From NCBI RefSeq assembly GCF_050948175.1, contig NW_027490129.1, positions 496,001 through 560,000 on the forward strand: a stretch of 64,000 bases of DNA. The letters run 5' to 3'. How positions within the stretch are numbered: the stretch's first letter is position 1; every line of letters begins with the position of its first letter. This stretch comes from Xylocopa sonorina. Taxonomy: Eukaryota > Arthropoda > Insecta > Hymenoptera > Apidae. Below, in pieces: positions 28,901 through 37,964 of the stretch. A program made the position numbers and the translations under genes. The notes beneath the pieces are model-generated. The model was not told where the DNA came from. It saw only the letters and a program-made list of their open reading frames with translations, and did no database searches.

Positions 28901-30665
28901 AACATTTAGTATCGCACAAACCTATCTAGACTCCGTATCCTGGTCCCGAATCCAGAAAATCCTTCAGGACCTGTTTTATGAAACAACTGTCCAGATTACG
29001 GTCTGCCAAGGCCTCATTAAAACCCCTTCGGTCGAAGAGCGACCGAAAATAATAAGAGAAAACCACGACTCCCCTGTGGGAGGTCACAAAGGGGTTAATA
29101 AAACTTATTCTCGCATCAGACAACAATACTTTTGGCCAAACATGAAAACACAAATACAAGAATATATTGGCAAATGTAAAAGTTGTCAGACAGAGAAACT
29201 GGTCCGGGTAAAGACCAGACAGCCTCTCACTTTAACCGACACCCCTGGCAGGGCATTCGATAAGATTTCAATGGACGTAATGGGTCCTCTTCCCGAAACT
29301 TCCGACGGTTATACAAGTATCCTCACGATCCAAGATCTCCTCACTAAATACTCAGTCGCAGTTCCTCTCAAAACCACCACCGCAGTAGACATTGCCGATG
29401 CTCTAATAAAAGAATTCATTTGTAAGTTCGGATGCCCGAAAGGCATACTCACGGACCAAGGTTCGAACTTTATAAATAGCTTGATTAAAGCCATAGCAAT
29501 CAAATTCCGTATTAAGCAATACAAGTCCACTGCGTTCCATCCACAGACAAACGGGTCCGTTGAACGATCTCACCACGTCCTGGCCGAATATCTGAAGCAT
29601 TACATAGAGTCGAGTAACGATTGGGTGAATTGGTTACCGTACGCAATGTTTTCATACAACACCAGTGTGCACGAGGGTACATTATACACCCCACACGAAC
29701 TAGTGTTCGGCAGGATAGCTAGGACGCCGTCAGCCACTCCTTTTCAGGACAGCTCTGATAACGAAACTTATAGCGACTATCTTATCCAACTTCAGGAGAA
29801 AATCTCGAAATCTCAGGATTTGGCTAAAGCCAATCTAGACAATGCGAAACGCCGTTCTAAATATTATTATGACCGAAATCTCAATGTCCAAAACTTCGAG
29901 GTAGGCCAATGGGTCTATCTTTTAAAAGAGCCGAACAAACATAAGTTCCAGGCACAATACTCTGGACCGTACCGTATCCTCGAAATTTTGGGCAATTGTA
30001 ATGTTAAGCTGAATGTAAAAGGGCGCCATAAAATTGTTCATACGAACAAAATCAAAATTTGTAAGCGAATGCATAGTATGCAGAGTATGGATGCTAGTGA
30101 AAGAAAAGTGCAAAAAACTGAAAATGAAGCCAGTGAGAGCAGTGACATTCAAACGAACGCTGAAAGTGAAAGCGACGAAAGTGCCTGCAATCCGAAGGAA
30201 GCCCGCAGCCACGGTCCAAACTTCAAACGTTATCGCCAGGATCAACCAGGCGAAAAACCTCAGATTCCGCAGCATCCAGCCGACAGGACCAAGAGAAGGA
30301 TCCAGCATCCCGAAATCTACCCAACAGACAAGAGATCTCGGCATGGCCGAGATTCTTTTTCCAAGGGGGGTGGTGTAACGTCAGGCGTACCGCCTGCCAC
30401 CCTCCGGCGTCCACCTCATCATCCCCAGCATCCGTATCCGGAGCCCCTGCACACGGGCCACCCGCCGACTCGCCGTCCCTACAGAAGGAGACAAAGGTAC
30501 GAGAGGGAAGAGGGATGCAGCATGCCGCGCCCACGCACGATCTCCACACACGAGGGGGAGGACTTCACCCCGTATTACGAGGGCGAGGAGCTCTCCGACA
30601 CATACTGGGTCGAATCCCCAGCGATCACGAAGCCCTATACGTACTTCTCGTACATGTGGGATTAG
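25938..30665 (+). CDS. pol: Pol polyprotein, 1575 aa from the first ATG
   Basis: This polyprotein carries all the enzymes of retrotransposition. Retropepsin has DTGA at 3-6 and ILG at 69-71. A proline-rich linker precedes the reverse transcriptase, whose catalytic D486, D550 and D551 lie in FDLASGFHQI and YLDD. RNase H has D697 in TTDAS, EKE at 736-738 and D763 in TDHRPL. Integrase has zinc ligands H1043, H1050, C1080, C1083 and catalytic D1113, D1173, E1209 (D,D35E), then GPY at 1343-1345. The ATG is the first Met but the frame is open back to 25746, so translation by -1 frameshift from gag is likely. The last 97 or so residues are encoded by the 3' LTR and end in an acidic, aromatic tail. 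No chromodomain; no stop. Confidence 0.95.
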   Translation: MVDTGAEINIIKRSALKASARIDKSEIVIITGVTDGKTATLGTVNLVIFGRVVPFNVVEDDFPLKPSGILGSGFCMDAEISFPNKIIKWNGKRIPFEDDIEALEEPSPDSKIKPLLSPKRKQAPRTESIPPPPPRPPRKSSPPLKRDATTKSKLRTQDKAASPKSGDRISIPPRSNIGIKVRVVNSNLAEGIIPRIDLAPGIFFGNALVRVIRGKAVTRIINSSDRAVEIALPEIILEPAQIMTPLHKEDSPSLYPVFSKSTKSNVSAVPIGSSQKGKTSISFSNQTPYSTIETPPSRCKIANTQQISYAQAVKNNVQQAPLKQTSKSANLSKSRLDRILSLLRLDHLNAEEREHVVRLVQSTQELFHIEGDKLGHTSATTHKIPTVDDRPVNVKQYRFPPAHKEEIRRQVDKFLQNGVISPSKSPYNSPLWVVPKKPDSLGNKQWRVVIDYRALNEKSVADAYPLPCITEILDQLGSAKYFSTFDLASGFHQIPMEPADAPKTAFSTPHGHYEFKRMPFGLKNAPATFQRLMDNVLSGLQGNEIFVYLDDIVIYASSLQEHRLKFDKLTQRLKEANLVLQPDKCEFLRREVSYLGHIISEHGVKPDPAKISAVKNFPRPRNAKQIKQFLGLAGYYRRFIANFSNIAKPLTNLLKKDAPFVWRNEQENSFVKLRDCLCEAPILQYPNFKQPFVITTDASAEAIGAILSQGPIGRDLPIAYTSRLLNAAEKNYSTIEKECLAIVYAVHYFRPYIYGNQFKLVTDHRPLVWMNSVKDPSSRLVRWRLKLAEFDYEMVYKSGKTNLNADALSRNPAQIFPLSYSENSEDDIFDVPPETRKKYTTLAPPPTPVTSEPELPTPGTSFRTNTAPPPQVASDSTDFYTPAPNEFFRREPLFNFSRDALSTRRDNVVVFVTQSGHPYDTGAKDLANAEKFLPNKNHVLTKAKVIQIGNEFQIQLPIIEHSTRSINFQTVIETFRSLCDVVNELQLQTFSIAQTYLDSVSWSRIQKILQDLFYETTVQITVCQGLIKTPSVEERPKIIRENHDSPVGGHKGVNKTYSRIRQQYFWPNMKTQIQEYIGKCKSCQTEKLVRVKTRQPLTLTDTPGRAFDKISMDVMGPLPETSDGYTSILTIQDLLTKYSVAVPLKTTTAVDIADALIKEFICKFGCPKGILTDQGSNFINSLIKAIAIKFRIKQYKSTAFHPQTNGSVERSHHVLAEYLKHYIESSNDWVNWLPYAMFSYNTSVHEGTLYTPHELVFGRIARTPSATPFQDSSDNETYSDYLIQLQEKISKSQDLAKANLDNAKRRSKYYYDRNLNVQNFEVGQWVYLLKEPNKHKFQAQYSGPYRILEILGNCNVKLNVKGRHKIVHTNKIKICKRMHSMQSMDASERKVQKTENEASESSDIQTNAESESDESACNPKEARSHGPNFKRYRQDQPGEKPQIPQHPADRTKRRIQHPEIYPTDKRSRHGRDSFSKGGGVTSGVPPATLRRPPHHPQHPYPEPLHTGHPPTRRPYRRRQRYEREEGCSMPRPRTISTHEGEDFTPYYEGEELSDTYWVESPAITKPYTYFSYMWD
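30363..30373 (+). other. Polypurine tract
   Basis: AAGGGGGGTGG lies immediately before the 3' LTR. The ATCTCGGC/GCCGAGAT hairpin lies 9 nt upstream (30335-30353). The tract is translated in the pol frame as part of SKGGG. Confidence 0.8.
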
Positions 30666-31988
30666 AATAAGCACACTACTCATATATGTACATACACACC
30701 AACACACACCTAGATTTAAGTAAATATATGTATATATCTTATTCATGCACGGTTATGTTCCGTGCACTCGCGCGCACACTCGACGCTCTCGGCTCACGCT
30801 TAACGCGGGCCGCGCCCCACTCCGAACGGCCGCCCCACCACGAGGGCCGAGCGGCCGCCCTACTCCGACCGTCCGCCCCACCGCGAGGGCCCAGCGACTC
30901 GCGCGCCGCGCGACCCGAGGAGGTCGCGGACGCGAGATCCGAGAGTCAGTTCCAATCTCACCTCCGAACGGGAGAGTTGGTATCTCATCTCCGAACTGGA
31001 GAGTTCGCATCTCATCTCCGAACCGAGGAGTTTTAATCCAGCATCCGAACGATGCACCTCCGATCCGAGCAATAGGCTCATTCGCAACGAGCAATTAGCT
31101 CTAATGCATTCGTCTCTATCCATACTCCCATAGCGGAGTCCATTCGATACTTTATACTATTTCTAATTCTCATTGTAATCGCTAGTCAGTAACTTAGAAT
31201 TTAGTCAAGTGTATCTAGTATAGTGAAATCATAGAATATAGTTTATTTTTACCAGATTCAAAGTATCTTTATTCGAGTTCAAATACAATTCCTTAATTCT
31301 ACTCCACGGGTACGCTCGCGATTATTCTAATTCCATATCTCATCTGCGATAGTCTTGAGGCTCGACGACTAGAGCGAACCAGCGCTTAGTTGCTCCATCC
31401 TCACTTCTACCGAGTACAGAATATCTTGCGCCCAGGTCGATCCCGGTAAGCTAGAGCGAACCAACGCTTAGCCGTGCCGTATTCAACCGAAGTTCAAGTA
31501 TTCTCGATGAGCCTTGCACCTCCGACAAAGCGTACACGACGCGCGGGGAGGAGAGAGTTTATTCGTCGTCTCGCTCGGGAATACGTGGGTGATGCACCAG
31601 AATATTCAATTTCCTACGTTCGAGTCCTGGTTCCTGTGAAGGAGGTTTCCTTCGCCGCACGACCCGTACGAGTCGCCAATCGTCAGGGCCAAACGCCGAT
31701 ACCTGCCAGCCGGAGTCAACCCGCCTGGACGCTTATTCCCGTAGACGTACCTCCGTTCCAGCCGTACGCCGCCGCCATCCCGGTTGCGGATCCAAGGCGC
31801 TCCAGGTACCTGGAAAGAGAAATCAGACAGCGGAATCAAGCCTTCGCAAGGTAAGTTTAGTGTTAATTACCGTTTTATCGAGTCCGAAACGCCAACGAAC
31901 CCGGTCCGGACGCAATTCGCGTTATATTCGGGAACGGTTACGACTTTGTGCCACCGTTGCGAGCGCAACCGCACCTCGGGACGTGACA
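30374..31988 (+). repeat. 3' LTR of element 3 (1615 bp)
   Basis: Same length and structure as its 5' partner, with about five single-base differences. The first 292 nt are the 3' end of the pol frame. Confidence 0.95.
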
Positions 31989-34877
31989 CTACACATCCTT
32001 GCTAGGAAAGAGCGTTTGCAGATGTCTCCATATAGATGCAATAGAGATCTAATGCTTCTTAAATCGCGATATCGCATCTCGTATACATGTTTCGTGATAA
32101 AATGTAATATTCATTGCGACGTTGCTTGTATAACTCGTCTACACTTCAAATGAATGTAAATACAACACTTCCTCGCTAGGAAATAGCGTTTGCAAATGCC
32201 TCCGTTTCGAAGCAATAGTGTTCTGACTACTCTCAAAACACTATATCGCATCTCACTCCTATGTTTCATGATAAGATATAATACTCATTGCGAAGTGGCA
32301 TGTATACCTCGCATTCACTTCAAGTGAATGTAAATGCGACACTACCTTGCTAGGAAATTGCGTTTGCAGATGTCTACGTATCGACGCAATGGAGTTCCAA
32401 TGCTTCTTATATCGCGATATCGCATCTCATTTCTATGTTTTGTGATAAGGTATAATATTCATTGTGGAGTGTTTGCATACCCCGTAGTCACTTCAACAGA
32501 ATGTAAATGCGACAATCCCTTGCTGGGTTATATCGTTCCCAGATGTCTAGGTATCGTTGCAATAGAGTTCTAATGCTTCAAATATTGCGAAATCGCATAA
32601 CATTCCTATGTTTCATGATACGATATAATATTCATTGTGGAGTGTTATGTATACCTCGTATTCACTTCAAATGAACGTATTTGCGACACTTCCTTTATAG
32701 GAAATGGCGTTTCCATATGTCTACGTATCGAAGCAATAGAGTTCTAATACTTCTTAAAACACGATATCGCATCTAATTTCTATGTATCGTGATAAGATAT
32801 AATATTAATTGTGGAAAGTTATGTCTACATCGTATTCACCTCAAAATAATGTAAGTGCGACACTTCCTTGCCAGGAAATAGCGTTTGCAGATATCTAGGT
32901 ATCGAAGCACTAGAGTTCTTATGCTTCTCAAAACGCGGTATCGCATCTCATTTCTATGTTTCATGATGAGATGTAATAATCATTGCGAAGTGTCATGTAT
33001 ACCTCGTATTCACTTCAGAGGAATGTAAATGCGACACTTCCATGCTTGGATATAGCGTTTGCAGATGTCTACGTATCGTACCAATAAATTTCTAATGCAT
33101 CTTAAAACGCGATATCGCATCTCACTTCTATGTTTCATGATAAGATATAATATTCATTGCGAAATGTCACTTACACCTCGCATACACTTCAAAGGAATGT
33201 AAACGCGACACATCCTTCCTAGGAAATAGCGTTTGCAAATGTCTACGTATCGAAGCAATAGAGTTCTAATGGTTCTTCTAACACGATATCGCATCTCTTT
33301 TCTATGTTTCATGATAAGATATAATCTTCATTGTGGATTGTTATGTATACCCGTATTTACTTCGAAAGAATGTAAATGCGACGCTGCCTTGCTAGGAAAT
33401 AGCGTATGCAGATGTCTACGTATCGAAGCAATAGAATTCTAATGCTACTTGAAACGCGATATCGCACCTCATTTCTATGTTTCATGATAAGATATGATAT
33501 TCATTGTGCAGTGTTATGTATACCTCGTATTCACTTCAAAAGAATGTTAATGCGACACTTCCTTCCTAGGATACAGCGTTTGCAGATGTCTACGTATCGT
33601 AGCAATAGATTTCTAATGCTTCTTAAAACGCGATATCGCATCTCATTTCTATGTTTCATGATAAGATATAATATTCATTGCGAAATGTCATGTATACCTC
33701 GTATTCACATCAATTGAATGTAAGTGCGACACTTCCTTGCTAGGAAATAGCGTCTGCAGATGTCTACGTATGGTAGCAATAGAGTTCTAATGCTACTTGA
33801 AACGCGATATCGAACCTCATTTCTATGTTTCATGATAAGATATGATATTCATTGTGCAGTGTTATGTATACCTCGTATTCACTTCAAAAGAATGTTAATG
33901 CGACACTTCTTTCCTAGGATACAGCGTTTGCAGATGTCTACGTATCGTAGCAATAGATTTCTAATGCTTCTTAAAACGCGATATCGCATCTCATTTCTAT
34001 GTTTCATGATAAGATATAATATTCATTGCGAAATGTCATGTATACCTCGTATTCACATCAATTGAATGTAAGTGCGACACTTCCTTGCTAGGAAATAGCG
34101 TCTGCAGATGTCTACGTATGGTAGCAATAGAGTTCTAATGCTTCTTGAAACGCGATATCGCACCTCATTTCTATGTTTCATGATAAGATATGATATTCAT
34201 TGTGCAGTGTTATGTATACCTCGTATTCACTTCAAAAGAATGTTAATGCGACACTTCCTTCCTAGGATATCGCGTTTGCAGATGTCCACGTATCGAAGCA
34301 ATAGTGTTCTAATGCTTCCAAAAACGCGGTATCGCCCCGCATATCTATGTTTCATGACAAGGTATAATATTCATTGTGCAGTGTTATGTATACCTCATAT
34401 CCACTTCAAAACATTGTAAATGCGACACTTCCTTGCTAGGAAATAACGTTTGCGAATGTCTACGTATCGTACCAATAAATTTCTACTGCATCTTAAAACG
34501 CGATATCGCATCTCACTTCTATGTTTCATGACAAGATATAATATTCATTGCGAAGTGTCATGTACACCTCGTATTCACTTAAAAAGAATTAAATGCGACA
34601 CTTCCTTGCTTGGAAATAGCGTTTGCAGATGTCTACGTATCGTAGCAGTAGTGTTCAAATGCTTCTTAAAACGCGATATCGCATCTCATTTCTATGTTTC
34701 ATAATATGGTATAATATTCATTGGGAAGTGTCATGTATACCTCGTAATCACTTCAAAAGAACGTAAACGCGACACTTCCTTGCTAGGAAATGTCGTTTGC
34801 TGATGTCTACGTATCGTTGCAATAGAATTCTAATGCTTCTTAAATCGCGATATCTCCCCTAATCTTTATGTTTCATG
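31989..34877 (+). repeat. 174-bp satellite array, forward orientation
   Basis: About 16-17 monomers. The first bases, CTAC, are the right TSD of element 3, and the last four, CATG (34874-34877), are the left TSD of element 4. Apart from the dimer repeat listed separately, no other feature is seen. Confidence 0.95.
33411..34300 (+). repeat. Dimer higher-order repeat (348-bp period, 2.5 copies)
   Basis: GATGTCTACG occurs at 33411, 33759 and 34107 with almost identical following sequence, including the unusual GATATGATATTCATTGTGCAG and AGAATGTTAATGCG variants alternating with a second monomer type. The exact 348-bp spacing is two monomers. Confidence 0.85.
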
Positions 34878-36491
34878 TGTAACGTCAGGCGTACCGCCTG
34901 CCACCCTCCGGCGTCCACCTCATCATCCCCAGCATCCGTATCCGGAGCCCCTGCACACGGGCCACCCGCCGACTCGCCGTCCCTACAGAAGGAGACAAAG
35001 GTACGAGAGGGAAGAGGGATGCAGCATGCCGCGCCCACGCACGATCTCCACACACGAGGGGGAGGACTTCACCCCGTATTACGAGGGCGAGGAGCTCTCC
35101 GACACATACTGGGTCGAATCCCCAGCGATCACGAAGCCCTATACGTACTTCTCGTACATGTGGGATTAGAATAAGCACACTACTCATATATGTACATACA
35201 CACCAACACACGCCTAGATTTAAGTAAATATATGTATATATTTTACTCATGCACGGTTATGTTCCGTGCACTCGCGCGCACACTCGATGCTCGCGGCTCA
35301 CGCTTAACGCGGGCCGCGCCCCACTCCGAACGGCCGCCCCACCACGAGGGCCGAGCGGCCGCCCTACTCCGACCGTCCGCCCCACCGCGAGGGCCCAGCG
35401 ACTCGCGCGCCGCGCGACCCGAGGAGGTCGCGGACGCGAGATCCCAGAGTCAGTTCCAATCTCACCTCCGAACGGGAGAGTTGGTATCTCATCTCCGAAC
35501 TGGAGAGTTCGTATCTCATCTCCGAACCGAGGAGTTCTAATCCAGCATCCGAACGATGCACCTCCGATCCGAGCAATAGGCTCATTCGCAACGAGCAATT
35601 AGCTCTAATGCATTCGTCTCTATCCATACTCCCATAGCGGAGTCCATTCGATACTCTATACTATTTCTAATTCTCATTGTAATCGCTAGTCAGTAACTTA
35701 GAATTTAGTCAAGTGTATCTAGTATAGTGAAATCATAGAATATAGTTTATTTTTACCAGATTCAAAGTATCTTTATTCGAGTTCAAATACAATTCCTTAA
35801 TTCTAATCCACGGGTACGCTCGCGATTATTCTAATTCTATATCTCATCTACGATAGTCTTGAGGCTCGACGACTAGAGCGAACCAGCGCTTAGTTGCTCC
35901 ATCCTCACTTCTACCGTGTACAGAATATCTTGCGCCCAGGTCGATCCCGGTAAGCTAGAGCGAACCAACGCTTAGCCGTGCCGTATTCAACCGAAGTTCA
36001 AGTATTCTCGATGAGCCTTGCACCTCCGACAAAGCGTACACGACGCGCGGGGAGGAGAGAGTTCATCGTCGTCTCGCTCGGGAATACGTGGGTGATACAC
36101 CAGAATATTCAATTTCCTACGTTCGAGTCCTGGTTCCTGTGAAGGAGGTTTCCTTCGCCGCACGACCCGTACGAGTCGCCAATCGTCAGGGCCAAACGCC
36201 GATACCTGCCAGCCGGAGTCAACCCGCCTGGACGCTTATTCCCGTAGACGTACCTCCGTTCCAGCCGTACGCCGCCGCCATCCCGGTTGCGGATCCAAGG
36301 CGCTCCAGGTACCTGGAAAGAGAAATCAGACAGCGGAATCAAGCCTTCGCAAGGTAAGTTTAGTGTTAATTACCGTTTTATCGAGTCCGAAACGCCAACG
36401 AACCCGGTCCGGACGCAATTCGCGTTATTTTCGGGAACGGTTACGACTTTGTGCCACCGTTGCGAGCGCAACCGCACCTCGGGACGTGACA
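34878..36491 (+). repeat. 5' LTR of element 4 (1614 bp)
   Basis: TG...CA ends, three 27-bp units, intact 158-bp segment. The LTR ORF is frameshifted near 36063. Confidence 0.95.
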
Positions 36492-36504
36492 CGAAAGTTA
36501 TTTT

Positions 36505-36521
36505 TGGTGACAGCGGTGGGA
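36505..36521 (+). other. Primer binding site, tRNA-Leu-like
   Basis: TGGTGACAGCGGTGGGA, 13 nt after the LTR end, unchanged from the other copies. Confidence 0.6.
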
Positions 36522-36573
36522 TAGCCACGCGTTTCCTCCGGAAATTCCGCCGAAAGGAACCGCGAAACTAGAT

Positions 36574-37893
36574 ATGGCAACCCGGACTCCGACAAAAACG
36601 CGCCAGCAGACACAGCGAGCCGCCGCGATGGCCGATTCCGAACGCGAAAAACGCACTAGCAGAACGCTCGACTTCCAAGACGCTATCTCCGAGCCTCTTC
36701 CTAGTACCGCGCAACAAAATACTTCCGCGAAAAATACGAAAACGACCGATCCTAGTAATGCCGCGTTGCTCCAGCAAATAGAAATTCTACGTCGTGAAAT
36801 AGAATCTATCCGCAGAACGCCTGATTTAACGCGCGACGATACCGTTTCTCTAGATATTCCTCGGGGAAATCCGCTTTCCGGACATAATTCGAGCTCCGAT
36901 TTTAATACAAATAGTTCGCAACACGACGAGCTATCGCTTAAGCAGGCCCTCGAAGCCGTGCCGACATTCGATGGTCAGAACATTCCAATTCTTCAGTTTA
37001 CCCGAGCGTGTAAACGCGCTTATGAGCTTATCCCTAATGGGTGCGAGCGAACTTTCACACGCCTGCTTAAGGGAAAACTCAAGGGTCGTGCCTACGCCGC
37101 GCTAGAAGACGAGCCGTGTTACACAATACTCGAATTAACGGACGTTCTTCGCAGCACTTTTTGCTCCGTAAAATCAGCTCATCATTATCGGGGTGAACTT
37201 GCTAATATATTTATGCGCGCGAACGAGCACATTCTAGATTACATCGGTCGAGTAAAAGATCTTAGAACCGCTATAATTGATTGCGAGAGGCTTGCTCGAC
37301 GAGACACACCGGAATCGCTCGATGACGTAGACGCGCTCACTCTACAATGTTTTAAAGACGGTCTCATTCCGGAAATTCGAATGCAAATGACTATAAGTTC
37401 ATTCGGTACATTGCGAGAAACGTTCGCTCGAGCGCGGGAGCTCTATCAAATGCACGAACGTGATTGCAACCGGCTAGGTAGATCGCGTGTCGCGCGACCA
37501 AAATCGCGCGAAAAAGCAGCCGAAATTATTTGCCGAAAATGCAATAATATCGGACATTACGCGACCGAGTGTCGGCTCAGACCGCCATCGCCGTACCGAC
37601 CGCAGGAATACTTGCGATCCAGGGACGTACCGCCTCCTACTCGAGGCCCCGCGTACGAACAACCAAGACAAATCGTATCCAGGGACGCGCCCAAATTTTG
37701 TCGCTATTGCAGGACCCCGGGGTACGAAATAGGCGAGTGCCGCAAAAGGCAGTACAACAACGCGGTAAATAAAAATTCGGGAAACGACAATGGCCTCCGC
37801 ACCCGCCGCGAGACAGGTGGCGAGGCCGCGCACCAAGTCCGTCCTCTCGCCGCGAACAACTCCAACGCGGAAATCGACGAAACGCCGCGATAA
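36574..37893 (+). CDS. gag: Gag polyprotein, 439 aa, second zinc knuckle damaged
   Basis: Same architecture and start as the other Gag copies, with an intact frame. The first knuckle, CRKCNNIGHYATEC, is normal. The second reads CRYCRTPGYEIGEC: the zinc-binding His 384 is Tyr (TAC at 37723-37725), which should abolish that knuckle. Further private changes cluster nearby (PKSREKAAEI, QIVSRD, CRT), suggesting relaxed constraint in this stretch since insertion. The -1 frameshift signal GGGAAAC with its stem at 37779-37827 is intact. Confidence 0.93.
   Translation: MATRTPTKTRQQTQRAAAMADSEREKRTSRTLDFQDAISEPLPSTAQQNTSAKNTKTTDPSNAALLQQIEILRREIESIRRTPDLTRDDTVSLDIPRGNPLSGHNSSSDFNTNSSQHDELSLKQALEAVPTFDGQNIPILQFTRACKRAYELIPNGCERTFTRLLKGKLKGRAYAALEDEPCYTILELTDVLRSTFCSVKSAHHYRGELANIFMRANEHILDYIGRVKDLRTAIIDCERLARRDTPESLDDVDALTLQCFKDGLIPEIRMQMTISSFGTLRETFARARELYQMHERDCNRLGRSRVARPKSREKAAEIICRKCNNIGHYATECRLRPPSPYRPQEYLRSRDVPPPTRGPAYEQPRQIVSRDAPKFCRYCRTPGYEIGECRKRQYNNAVNKNSGNDNGLRTRRETGGEAAHQVRPLAANNSNAEIDETPR
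37779..37827 (+). promoter_or_regulatory. -1 ribosomal frameshift signal
   Basis: GGGAAAC in phase G_GGA_AAC, then GACAAT and the GGCCTC/GAGGCC stem, identical to element 3. Confidence 0.65.
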
Positions 37894-37964
37894 ACATAAC
37901 CGGAAAAACTAGCACGCCAAACGTAATTTTAAAGTCCGACCTTCTAATTTCACCAACTCGCTTC

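Larger units (their letters stand above)
22850..31988 (+). mobile_element. Element 3: full-length, apparently intact gypsy-type retrotransposon
   Basis: This 9139-bp element has two 1615-bp LTRs, a primer site, intact gag, intact pol, a frameshift signal and a polypurine tract. It is flanked by the 4-bp TSD CTAC (22846-22849 and 31989-31992). The LTR pair differs at about five positions by eye (for example GCTCGCGG/GCTCTCGG, GTGTACAG/GAGTACAG, TTATTTTC/TTATATTC), about 0.3%, so the insertion is young. No env frame and no chromodomain are present. It is the best copy to treat as the family reference in this window. Confidence 0.97.

Noticed and set aside
30374..31988. A possible env or third gene between pol and the 3' LTR
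   Set aside because: The pol frame runs directly into the LTR with no room for another gene; no signal peptide or membrane segment is seen.
33406..34704. Open frames of 60-103 codons in satellite monomers with repeated residues such as STYRSNR and FLCFMIRYNIHC
   Set aside because: The monomer length of 174 is a multiple of three, so a chance open frame repeats. The frames start and stop at random monomer variants and resemble no protein family.
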